Part shown: positions 31,101 through 40,500 of the stretch, piece by piece
Numbering within the stretch: position 1 is the first letter of the stretch
Layout of the letters: each line of letters opens with the position of its first letter
Origin: Microdochium bolleyi
Taxonomy: Eukaryota; Ascomycota; Sordariomycetes; Xylariales; Microdochiaceae
DNA length: 64,000 nt
Direction: 5' to 3'
NCBI GenBank assembly: GCA_001566295.1
Contig: KQ964250.1
Coordinates: 558,001-622,000 of the forward strand
The notes under the pieces: generated by a model
What the model saw: the letters and a program-made list of their open reading frames with translations, nothing else
The model's database searches: none
Told to the model about the DNA's origin: nothing
Made by a program: the position numbers and the translations under genes

Positions 31101-33486
31101 GAAGGAGAACGATCAGTACGACACTCTGAGCGTCGGAAAGTACTGCGAGAAGCGTGACCCCAACTTGGCCTACATTGCCTACCAGAAGGGTCAGAACGAC
31201 CTCGAGCTGATCAACATCACCAACGAGAACTCCATGTACCGTGCGCAGGCCAGGTACCTGCTGGACCGCTCTGACCGCGAGCTCTGGACTTTCGTTCTCA
31301 GCGAGAACAACATGCACCGCCGCTCCGTCATTGACCAGGTTGTTGCCACCGCGGTTCCTGAGTGCAGCGACCCCGCCAAGGTCTCTGAGGCTGTTGCCTC
31401 CTTCCTCGCTGCTGATCTTCCCGGCGAGCTCATCGAGCTGCTTGAGAAGATTGTCCTTGAGCCTTCGCCTTTCAACGACAACCCCAGCTTGCAGAACTTG
31501 CTAATCCTTACCGCCGCCAAGTCTGACAAGTCTCGGGTCATGGACTACATCCACCGCATGGAGAACTTCAATCCTGACGAGTGTGCTTCCCTCTGTATCG
31601 ACGTTGGCCTGTTCGAGGAGGCGCTCGAGATCTACAAGAAGGTCGGCAACCACACGGCTGCGGCCGATGTCCTCATTGAGCACATTGTCAGCATTGATCG
31701 TGCCAACGACTTTGCCGAAAACATCGACACTCCCGAGGTTTGGAGCAAGGTTGCCAAGGCTCAGCTGGATGGTCTCCGTGTGCCTGACGCCATCGAGTCG
31801 TATATCAAGGCTGGCGATCCTCGCAACTACGAGGAGGTCATCGAAGTTGCCACACATGCGGGCAAGGATGAGGAGCTGATCAAGTTCCTTCGCATGGCGC
31901 GCAAGACTCTCAGGGAGCCTCCCATCGACACTGCCCTGGCCTTTGCTTTCGCCAGACTGGATCAGCTCCCCGAGCTTGAGGACTTCCTGCGTGCCACCAA
32001 CGTTGCGAACATTGAAGAGTCTGGAGACAAGGCTGCCAACGAGGGTCTTCACCAGGCTGCCAAGATCTTTTACACGAGCATTTCCAACTGGTCCAAGCTG
32101 GCTACCACTCTCGTTCACCTTGAGGACTACCAGGCTGCCGTCGAGTGCGCCCGCAAGGCCAACAACATTAAGGTCTGGAAAGAGGTCCACGGCGCCTGCG
32201 TGGCCAAGAAGGAGTTCCGCCTTGCCAAGATATGTGGTCTCAACCTCATCGTCGATGCCGAACAGCTTCAGACTCTGGTCAAGCAGTACGAGTACGGCGG
32301 TTTCTTTGACGAGCTCATTGACCTTCTCGAGCAAGGCCTTGGCCTGGAGCGTGCCCACATGGGCATGTTCACGGAGCTCGGCATCGCGCTTTCCAGATAC
32401 CGCCCCGAGAGCCTCATGGAGCACATCAAGCTCTTTTGGAGCCGCATGAACCTGCCGAAGCTAATTCGTGCCTGCGAGGAGGCGAATTTGTGGCCCGAGC
32501 TGGTCTTCTGCTACTACCATTACGATGAGTTTGACAACGCCGCTCTTGCTGTTATGGAGCGTGCGCAGAACTCGTGGGAGCACCAGCAATTCAAGGACAT
32601 CGTTGTCAAGGTGGCCAATCTCGAGATCTACTACCGTGCCATCAACTTCTACCTGGAACAGCACCCTTCGCTCCTCACTGATCTGCTTCAGGCTCTCACA
32701 GCTCGCATTGATGTGAACCGGGTGGTTCGCATGTTCCAGAAGTCTGACAATCTGCCCTTGATCAAGCCTTTCCTACTCAACGTCCAGACACAAAACAAGC
32801 GTACTGTCAACGACGCCATCAACGACTTGTTGATCGAGGAGGAGGACTACAAGACGCTGCGTGACTCAGTCGAGAATTACGACAACTACGACGCTGTGGA
32901 ACTTGCGTCTCGCCTGGAGAAGCACGAGCTCGTCTTCTTCCGCCAGATCGCCGCCAACATCTACCGCAAGAACAAGAGGTGGGAGAAGTCCATTGCCCTG
33001 TCCAAGCAGGACAAGCTATTCAAGGACGCTATCGAGACTGCTGCCATCTCCAGCAAGTCCGAGGTTGTTGAGGACCTCCTCCGATACGTAAGTCATACTA
33101 GAGCCTTCTTTTCATAGCTTCACAACTAACATCACCTATAGTTTGTTGATATTGGCAGCCGCGAGTGCTACGTTGGTATGCTGTACGCGTGCTACGAGCT
33201 CATCCGGCCCGATATCATCCTCGAGCTTTCATGGCGTCATGGTCTCCACGACTTCACCATGCCTTACATGATCAACATGCTTTCTCAGCAGACTAAGGAG
33301 CTTGCCCTGCTCAAGGCCGACAACGAGGCGCGCAAGGCGAAGGAGAGTGCTCAGGAGCAGCAACAGGACGATACTCCTATCCTAGGCAACCGCCTCATGA
33401 TTACAGCTGGCCCTGGTGGTGGTGCCCCCTCACCATCATTCCAGACGAACGGCTTTGCTCCTCAGCCTACTGGGTACGGCTTCTAA
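28158..33486 (+). CDS. CHC1: Clathrin heavy chain
   Basis: Coat protein that forms the legs of the clathrin triskelion on endocytic and trans-Golgi vesicles. Four exons, 28158-28244, 28391-28762, 28852-33087 and 33142-33486, all phase 0, give 1679 residues, the normal size. The N-terminal beta-propeller starts MAPLPIRFQELLQLSNVGVD and runs to about residue 330, with SDYYICIREKK and VVGISQQQGRVVGSLQLY. The body is clathrin heavy-chain repeats (for example DYENAAKIAANSPRG, IEVYVQRVNPARTPEVIGGLLD, FYTSISNWSKLATTLVHLEDYQAA). The last exon holds the trimerisation region ECYVGMLYACYELIRPD. It ends in a flexible Gly/Pro/Gln tail (FAPQPTGYGF). The codon bias in the large third exon is strong, fitting high expression. 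Confidence 0.98.
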
Positions 33487-34351
33487 AGGTGATGCATAAG
33501 TTGGATCATGGCAGATAAACCTCATCAAGCACAGATGAAGTTTCTGCTCGGACGGAGGCAGACTGCGCTGCCATTACTGTGGACATGAAGGGGTGGCGTG
33601 GTGCGTACAATCATCACATTACGTCGCTCGCAGATTCAAGTACCATGCCGCGCGAGATTGTCTCAGTACAGGCGAGCACCACTGTACAGCAGTGGTGCTT
33701 GATGGGATTGCAAAGGAGTGGCGTCCTCCTATGCTATACTCATCTGTATTTGGTTTCACCCCAAGCCTATTTCCCTGGAGAAGTTCGGAGATCGTATCTG
33801 TTCTCTCGTTCTTGTTTTCCTTTTGTGCTCGTCGGCCGCTTGAATGGTTTCCGCACATTTCAAGAGACTTCTTTTCAGGCAGGACGGCATCTAGAGGGGC
33901 ACAGATATTACACAAAAGTCCTGATAATATCCGGGTGATGTTTGACCTGCTTAGCGGTTAGGAACAGGGGGTCAAATGTCCATTTTGTCTTGTATGTATG
34001 AATAGTACACCAAAGAGATGCTTTTTGTTATGTTTATCTTGAGTGTTACTCCATGAGAAGGCCGTGCGTGATTGCTCGAAGTGTCTAGCTTTATCCACAG
34101 CAAAACTGCGTTGGGACTATATTTACCTCTCCTCGGCCTGTGCGTATTACTTACTGAATAGACCTTCGGTGACGTATTTGGCTGATCTGCGTTAGATTCC
34201 AATATGGTTGTGTAAAACAGTGCCATGTCTACTGACAGGCCAGGGCCACCGTCACAATGTCGATCAAGAACGCATGTTTTCCAGATTGATACGTGGCACA
34301 TCCCTCACGGCAGTACAGTCCACATCCATTTTGTGTCCAAGAACCTGGGCA
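33487..34351. other. Convergent 3' intergenic region
   Basis: Between the 3' ends of the clathrin gene and the BEM46-like hydrolase gene. Short frames only; no gene recognised. Confidence 0.5.
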
Positions 34352-35714
34352 TCATGATTTTTCATTGCTGTCGCGGTCCCGCTGCGCTTCTACGATCCTA
34401 TGCCTGAGGAAACTAGAGACGACCCTCCGTCCCTCAGCTCGAAACATGACATCGTTGTGGAAGGCGCCCTGGATGCTCTCGCGGGAGACCTCGAGCCCGA
34501 CTTCTTGACACTTGTCGTAGAGCTTGCCGCTCAGCTCGGCCGGGACGAGCTCGTCCTTTGCTGCCTCCAGGATGAGTACCCGTGGCGGACTCTTCCCCAC
34601 GCCGCGGTGAGGCCGCCGGGCGATTGTGGATAGATTCGCCAGGCTGTCTAGGTGCGTGCGCAGGAACGGCCAGAGGTACTGGTACGGCAACCACCTCTGC
34701 GGATACAATACTGTGAGCATGTCGCGGATCGAGGTGAAGGGCGTCTCGAGGATCAGGCTGTCGAGACTCAGGTTGGCCGGCATGGTCCCGGCAGCGGCTA
34801 GATTGGTCGCCACGCCCGAGCCGACGCTCTGGCCCCAGATGACCACATGGCCACTCGTTGCGGACGGAGGCGATCCTGCATGCGGGTGGTGGTGGTAGTG
34901 GTGTTGATGACAAGCGGAGACCCAGTCCAGCGCGGCATTTGCGTCGAGCCTAATGCCGTTCTCGTTGGGCCGTCCCCGAGAGGTCCAGTAGCCCCTGTAA
35001 CTCAAGCACACCATTGTGCAACATGCAGAATGAATATCACCGTCCTTTTGCATGCTTCTTTTGAGCATGTTGAGCGTGGAAGACAGGTCTGGGAGGCGTG
35101 GCGGGGTCGAGGCAGCATTACCTGATGTACATGTGGTGAGCAAGAGTTGTATTATACTGATTCTAGTTATCCAGATGACTTCGCATACCTTGCAGGTAGA
35201 CAACATAGAAATGCGTGGTCGGAGGACGGGTGTCAGACACAACAGGCCCGAGGTCAACGTCAGCCACACAGAGAGCGAGATCGGTGCCGTCAGCAGCACG
35301 CACTCGTTCCTCACGCCAGCTGATGCCGGTGCAGCGGGCCGCGTAGTCTGCGATAGTCTCGCGCCGGGAGTTGGGCGGCATGCCGGGCATGAAGATGATC
35401 TTGTTCTGGAAGAGGACGAGCATGCAGCACTTCCAGGTCCACAGGGCCACGAACAGGCCGGCAAAGACTACCGGGGCGAGCATGATGCCCTGGACGTGCA
35501 AGTCCCTCTTGTGGATGTGGCCGTGGATGGACCGGGGGACGCACGACCTGCATGCCGCCGGCTTGGACGGCCGCGGCGACGGATGATAGGAGAATGCTGC
35601 CCGAAGGTGCCGACTGCGGACCGGGCAATACTGCTGGCGAGCGGCGCACAGCAAGGTGATTGGGGAATTGGGCCGCATCGCCAGAGTGCGACCCTGCAAG
35701 AGGAGAGGTGCCAT
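34352..35714 (-). CDS. BEM46-like alpha/beta hydrolase, membrane anchored
   Basis: Serine hydrolase of the BEM46/ABHD13-type group. Two exons, 35189-35714 and 34352-35121 (67-nt intron joining VVYLQ to GNAASTPPRLP), give 431 residues from ATG 35714. A hydrophobic anchor (MLAPVVFAGLFVALWTWKCCM) precedes NKIIFMPGMPP, typical of the family. The nucleophile lies in GQSVGSGVA. The acid probably lies in AAKDELVP and the His in QGAFHND. SYRGYWTSRG is the conserved oxyanion-loop segment. Known fungal BEM46 proteins sit in the ER and affect growth type and polarity. The natural substrate is unknown. A His/Pro-rich loop (CHQHHYHHHPH) is inserted before the nucleophile. The gene is divergent from SDS22. 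Confidence 0.82.
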
Positions 35715-36491
35715 GTGTCTCTGGTTTAGGGGACGCCTCCGAGCGGCGCATATGCAGTGGTGGTGCTCGACCACATTGTGACAGCTGGCAGGCCTACCAG
35801 AGTCCTGTCCTGGTCGTCACGGACGGGATGCGGCTTCGCTGGAATCGGCAGCGGTGACCAGACAATGAGCGTGTCCTCTTTGTGAATGTGAGTGTGAATG
35901 TGTTTGTGAGGTGGTCGTTGTCAGTGGCACAGAGCAAGGGCCGAGTAAATGCGTGGTTGGGCGTGTGGGGTAGCCCAGGAAGAGCCACCAGCTCCAGGTG
36001 CATGCATCACATGTTGCTCGGTGCGGGAACAAAACAGTCCCTTCAGAGAATGCACAATTCACCGCTCGACACCCAGTGCCTGCCACCTCTGCGGCCTCCT
36101 CGAACACTGCAAGATTCGACAAGCCAGCGTGGTCGTTCTCGGGCGTCACAACAGGCGATCCGTGCTTGGATATAAGAGTCGCTCACAGTACCCCGCCACA
36201 ACCTTCGGTAGTTGGCCAGGGTCCTCCTGCACAAGCATCCAACTTCACGCTCGATCTGGGGCGCATTCATGCTGACAAACTTGCGCCCGCTTCTCTGGTC
36301 TAGCCTGCCAAACAAACAAAGAAACACGAGCCGGTCCCTCCATTCCTCTCTGCCGCCTCAAATACACTGTCACAAGAGACCACAATCCGTCCTCACACCA
36401 AGTTTCCCGCAAGCTCGTGAACCACACAGCACCGTCGAGACCAGCCTGCTCTCCGCCCTTTCACCAGCTGCCCCACGCGGCGTTCCTCAGA
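35715..36491. other. Divergent promoter of BEM46-like gene and SDS22
   Basis: No gene seen between the two start codons (777 bp). A GATATAAG TATA-like sequence occurs near 36168-36175, about 320 nt upstream of SDS22. Confidence 0.5.
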
Positions 36492-37780
36492 ATGCCCGGC
36501 CCCGTCACCACCGAGGGGGAGGCTCCGACCACGCCCAACCATATCGAGCTCGTCGAAGATCCCGAGCACGCCAGCAAGACAGAGGGGCCCGGCAGCCCGC
36601 GCCTGACAGATAGCAAGGGCTGGGACGGCAAGCTGCGCGTAGACCGCAACGCCCTGCTCCAGAACCCAGAGGCCATCTCGGACCCAGAGTATTCGGACGA
36701 CGAGAACGTGCTCGGTGGCGAGGAGATCTCTGCCGATGAAGGTGAGTGACCCTCTTGGTCCCCCTCTCAATCCCTGCTGGCCATCCTGCTAATGACCACT
36801 CTTTCTTCTGCACCGCAGACCTGCTCGATGGTGAAGACCCGGAAGTAGACGACATCACCCTTACACATTCGCGAATCGGCTCGATCCCAGCCCTCAAGCT
36901 CGAGCGTTTCACAAAGGTGGTGCGGCTCTGTCTGCGCCAGAACCTCATCCAAAACATCGAGGGGCTCTCTGCCATCGGTGCGACTTTGGAGGACCTCGAC
37001 CTATATGACAATCTCATCTCGCATATTCGTGGACTCGATGATCTGACAAACCTCACATCGCTTGATCTTAGCTTCAACAAGATCAAACACATCAAGCACA
37101 TCAGCCACCTGACAAAGTTGACCGACCTGTACTTTGTCTCAAACAAGATCAGCACTATTGAGGGCCTCGACACGTTTGTCAACCTGCGGCAGATCGAGCT
37201 GGGATCAAACAAGATCCGCGAGATCAAGAACCTGGACGCCCTGAAGAACCTGGAAGAGCTATGGCTAGCAAAGAACAAGATCACGGAGATCAAGGGGCTC
37301 GGTGGCCTCCCCAAGCTCAGACTACTGAGCATTCAATCCAACCGGATCAAGGACCTATCGCCACTCCGAGAAGCACCGCAGCTGGAGGAGCTGTACATCT
37401 CCCATAACGCCCTCGAGTCCCTCGAAGGCCTTGAGGAGAACGTCAATCTTCAGACCCTCGAAATCTCGAATAACATGATCAAGAGCCTCAAGGGCATCGG
37501 AGGGCTTAAACTGCTCGAGGAGGTCTGGGCCAGCTACAACCACATTGCCGACTTTGCGGACGTCGAGCGCGAGCTAAAGGACAAGGAGCACCTGACCACG
37601 GTCTACTTTGAAGGCAACCCGCTGCAGCTTAGGCAGCCGGCCTTGTATCGCAACAAGGTGCGCCTGGCCCTACCACAGGTCCAGCAGATCGATGCCAGTA
37701 AGTTTTGCACATAAGCTCAACCCCTCACTCGTAAGTTTTCGATCATTCTGACTCAGAACACAGCATTTGTGAGAGCGTGA
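36492..37780 (+). CDS. SDS22: Protein phosphatase 1 regulatory subunit SDS22
   Basis: Nuclear regulator and assembly factor of the PP1 catalytic subunit, important in mitosis. Three exons, 36492-36741, 36819-37697 and 37764-37780, give 381 residues. The acidic N-terminal region (SDPEYSDDENVLGGEE) precedes about eleven or twelve SDS22-type leucine-rich repeats of 22 residues (for example LEDLDLYDNLISHIRGLDDL, LTDLYFVSNKISTIEGLD, LEELWLAKNKITEIKGLGGL). The LRR cap (EHLTTVYFEGNPLQ) follows. The last exon has only 17 nt and adds TFVRA after QQIDA, which reproduces the conserved C-terminus. Reading through the last intron would give SKFCT instead, which is unlike the family. Confidence 0.96.
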
Positions 37781-38173
37781 GATTTGCCACGACCAGCGGA
37801 TACAGGGTTCCTCTCTTTTGTCTCTTGCATAGCACGGCGTTCTAGGGTTGCACTTGAGGATCTTATCGGGTAACGGGACGATGAGAGCGCGAGCAGCTAG
37901 CTGTCCAGGCAGCGATCGGCACAGCTGCCACGTGTGCTCCAATAGACGAATGATGACTGGCACACCCGGATTGCCTTGTACTCTTGCAATCAAAGGACCA
38001 GTTGCACACATACAAATTCACACAATGTTCCAAAGCGGATGGCTGTGTTGTTCCAATTTTTTTTTGTTTCTTTGTTCACTGCTGGATAGTGTGCTACGTT
38101 TGTGGTTTATGCACGACACATCACCAGCCCGTCCTTCAATGCTGCCGCCACTCGCACGTAGGTTTTGACGAGC
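37781..38173. other. Convergent 3' region of SDS22 and xylose reductase
   Basis: No gene seen. Holds a poly-T tract near 38060 and presumably both 3' UTRs. Confidence 0.5.
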
Positions 38174-39515
38174 TTAGCCGAAGATCCACATATCCTGGGT
38201 CTCGAAGTACTAAGGGCAGAAGGGATTTCATGTTAGCATTCATGTCGAGATTATTGTGCAACTTGTGGCGAAGCTGAACGGAAAGGTGGTGTGAACTTAC
38301 GTTGCTGGGCTGGTTGAAGCGCAGGCCCTGGTCTTTTGCGGAGATGGACTTGATCTCGTCCTCGCTGAGATCGAAGGTGGTGCACTCGAGGTTCTCGGCG
38401 AGGATCTCGGCGCGCGAGGTCTTGGGGATGACAGCGAGGCCGCGCTGGGTGGCCCAGCGGAGCAGGACCTGGGAAGGCTTGCGGCCGTGCTTCTCGGCGA
38501 TCTTTGTGATGAGGTCGTCCTTCATGAGGGGGACGAGGGCCTCGGCGTGCTTGAAGCCGAACTCGAGGAACGAGGCCGGGCCGAAGCTCGAGTACGCGGT
38601 GACGGCGATGCCCTCACGCTTGGCGAGGTTGAGGAGCTCCTGCTGGACGAGGTAAGGGTGGTGCTCGATCTGGAGCGCCGCCGGGGGGATCTTCGCGTAG
38701 CGCAGCATGTCGTAGATCAGCTGGGCCTGGAAGTTGGAGACGCCGATGCTGCGGGCCATCTTCTTCTCGACGAGGGACTCCATGGCGGCCCAGGTGACGT
38801 GCATGGGCGTCGAGGAGCGGATGAGGCCGCCGTTGTTGCCGTCGTAGTGCCAGCCCGGGGGGTACCGGACCTTGGGGTCGACGTACTTGAGCGCACCGGG
38901 GAAGTGGATCAGGTACAGGTCAAAGTACTCGAGGCCCCAGTCCGACAGCGAGCGCTGGCACGCGGGCTCGACCTTGTCGCCGTCCTCGAAGACGGGCCAC
39001 AGCTTGGACGTGATGAAGAGGTCCTCGCGCTTGACGATGCCCTCGGAGATGGCGCGCGCGACACCCTTGCCGCACTCGACCTCGTTGCCGTAGTCTACAT
39101 GTTGGGGAATCCGAAAGATCAGCTTTCCATCTTCACTGGAGCAGGGAAGGTTTCTTCTCGGTCTCCTTGGGGTTCAAACGAAGAGTTCCGGAGCATGCAA
39201 GAAGCAGTGGCTTCCCCTCTGCCTCTCGCCGCGCACGTGTAAGTGCCCCCCTCCGCCCAATGAGGGGAAGTGATACAAAATGAGGGGTTTCCCCAAACGG
39301 GGGTCCGCGATCAGATTGTGGGGGGAGACGAAGGAGCACCAAGCGGCCCCTCACTTCTGGAAACACTTACCGCAAGCACCGTCAAACAGTCTGTAGCCGG
39401 CCTTGATGGCGTTGTAGACAATGTCAGAAGCGACGTCGTTGCCGACCTTCCAGAGGCCGAAGCCCACCTGGGGCATCTCGTAGCCGCTGCTCAGCTTGAT
39501 GCTCGGGGAAGCCAT
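38174..39515 (-). CDS. xyl1: NAD(P)H-dependent D-xylose reductase
   Basis: Aldo-keto reductase that reduces D-xylose to xylitol, the first step of fungal pentose catabolism, with likely activity on L-arabinose and other aldoses; cytosolic. Three exons: 39371-39515, 38301-39094, 38174-38209; 324 residues. It starts MASPSIKLSSGYEMPQVGFG. Exon 1 to 2 joins FDGAC to DYGNEVECG, giving the catalytic Asp and Tyr. The catalytic Lys is in LFITSKLWP and the His in YLIHFP. SIGVSNF and QIEHHPYL are classic AKR segments. The last exon adds YFETQDMWIFG, as expected. The cofactor loop reads VIPKTSRAEIL, not the KSNxxxR form of yeast enzymes. The first intron, 276 nt, is the longest in the window. An XlnR-type site and a TATA box lie upstream. 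Confidence 0.94.
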
Positions 39516-39667
39516 CTTGTCTGTGGTCCTGTGTGTCTCGGAGGGGTCTGGCGGTTCGTACGTTTCTCAGGACTCGTTCGACTGCGTAAGGAAGGTGTCG
39601 ATTGTGCAACAGCAGAGAATATGTGTCCAGTAGCTCTGTGTACCTTGGCAAGATGAGGGGACACTTC

Positions 39668-39673
39668 TTTATA
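39668..39673 (-). promoter_or_regulatory. TATA box of xylose reductase gene
   Basis: TATAAA on the minus strand lies about 155 nt upstream of the xylose reductase ATG, in the right orientation and at a reasonable distance for transcription start. Confidence 0.55.
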
Positions 39674-39698
39674 GCCTCGCACGCTGCCCTCTTTCCCA

Positions 39699-39705
39699 TT
39701 TAGCC
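39699..39705 (-). promoter_or_regulatory. XlnR/Xyr1-type GGCTAAA site
   Basis: The minus strand reads GGCTAAA, the published binding sequence of the xylanolytic activator XlnR/Xyr1. It sits about 185 nt upstream of the xylose reductase ATG and 26 nt upstream of the TATA box. Xylose reductase genes are known XlnR targets, so this is a credible site, though not proven. Confidence 0.6.
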
Positions 39706-39727
39706 TGGAGGCGGAAGATCGCAAGCA

Positions 39728-39733
39728 CCCCAC
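39728..39733 (-). promoter_or_regulatory. CreA-type GTGGGG site
   Basis: The minus strand reads GTGGGG, matching the carbon-catabolite repressor consensus SYGGRG. A second match, GCGGGG on the plus strand, is at 39920-39925. Hexamers are common by chance, so support is modest. Confidence 0.35.
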
Positions 39734-40500
39734 CTCCTGTGTACCGTCCATTCGTGTGCTTATGGGTCAGGGAGCATCGAAAGGGCCGAAAGTCATGTTG
39801 CGACGCTCCGCCGTAGCTTGCCGCCCTCGCCGCACCCTTGTTCGCAGTTCAAGTCACGCTCGCGAGGCTCGGTCGTTTCCCCGAGCGGCAGTAAGCGTGC
39901 GTCCCACGAGCTCCCCTCCGCGGGGATCGCCTTGACTCTTTGAGGTCTCGAAGGTTTAAGTGCGTCGCAGAGCCATGGCTAGACGTCTGCCTGTAGGCTT
40001 TGCTTGCAGAGAGTTCGCATGTCATAGGCCACAACAGATTCGCCGACCTCGTCGCAGAAGCTCGACAAGGCAGCACGCGCCTAAGAACGCGACAATGATC
40101 GATCGCCTCCAGAAAAATGGCTATGACGGACAGTCAAAGAAGTTCTCCAGTGTTATAGCATTCAGGCTAAATTGCTCGTGCATGGTGGGTGCCATCCACT
40201 CTGCGGCTAATGCCTTCTCGTTCGTGGGATTTGTGGATCAGATCTTGCCTAATGAAAACACGTTTGTCACTCGAGGATCAGGAACTATTCTGTTCATGCG
40301 ATTCGTTGGGTTATGCTGGATTCAAGGGTCCTGCCTAAACATCCACCAATCACAGTGTTGACGCGTCGGCATATCAGAAAAAGTCCCGAAAGCTTGGCGT
40401 CATGGTGTCGTTCTCGAAGCAGCTCTCTCGCTGCGGGCCGTTCCAGAGCGAGAACAGTAGCCTTAGGGGGCGAAGCGCAGTTACTGATGATTCAGCAAGC

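Larger units (their letters stand above)
39516..40500. other. Xylose reductase promoter region
   Basis: No gene seen. This interval is upstream of the xylose reductase and downstream of the Sip1-like gene. It carries a TATA box, a GGCTAAA site and CreA-type hexamers. Confidence 0.6.

Noticed and set aside
30403..32424. Two antisense frames of about 305 codons inside clathrin
   Set aside because: Leu/Val-rich low-information shadows of the clathrin coding strand; no domain seen.
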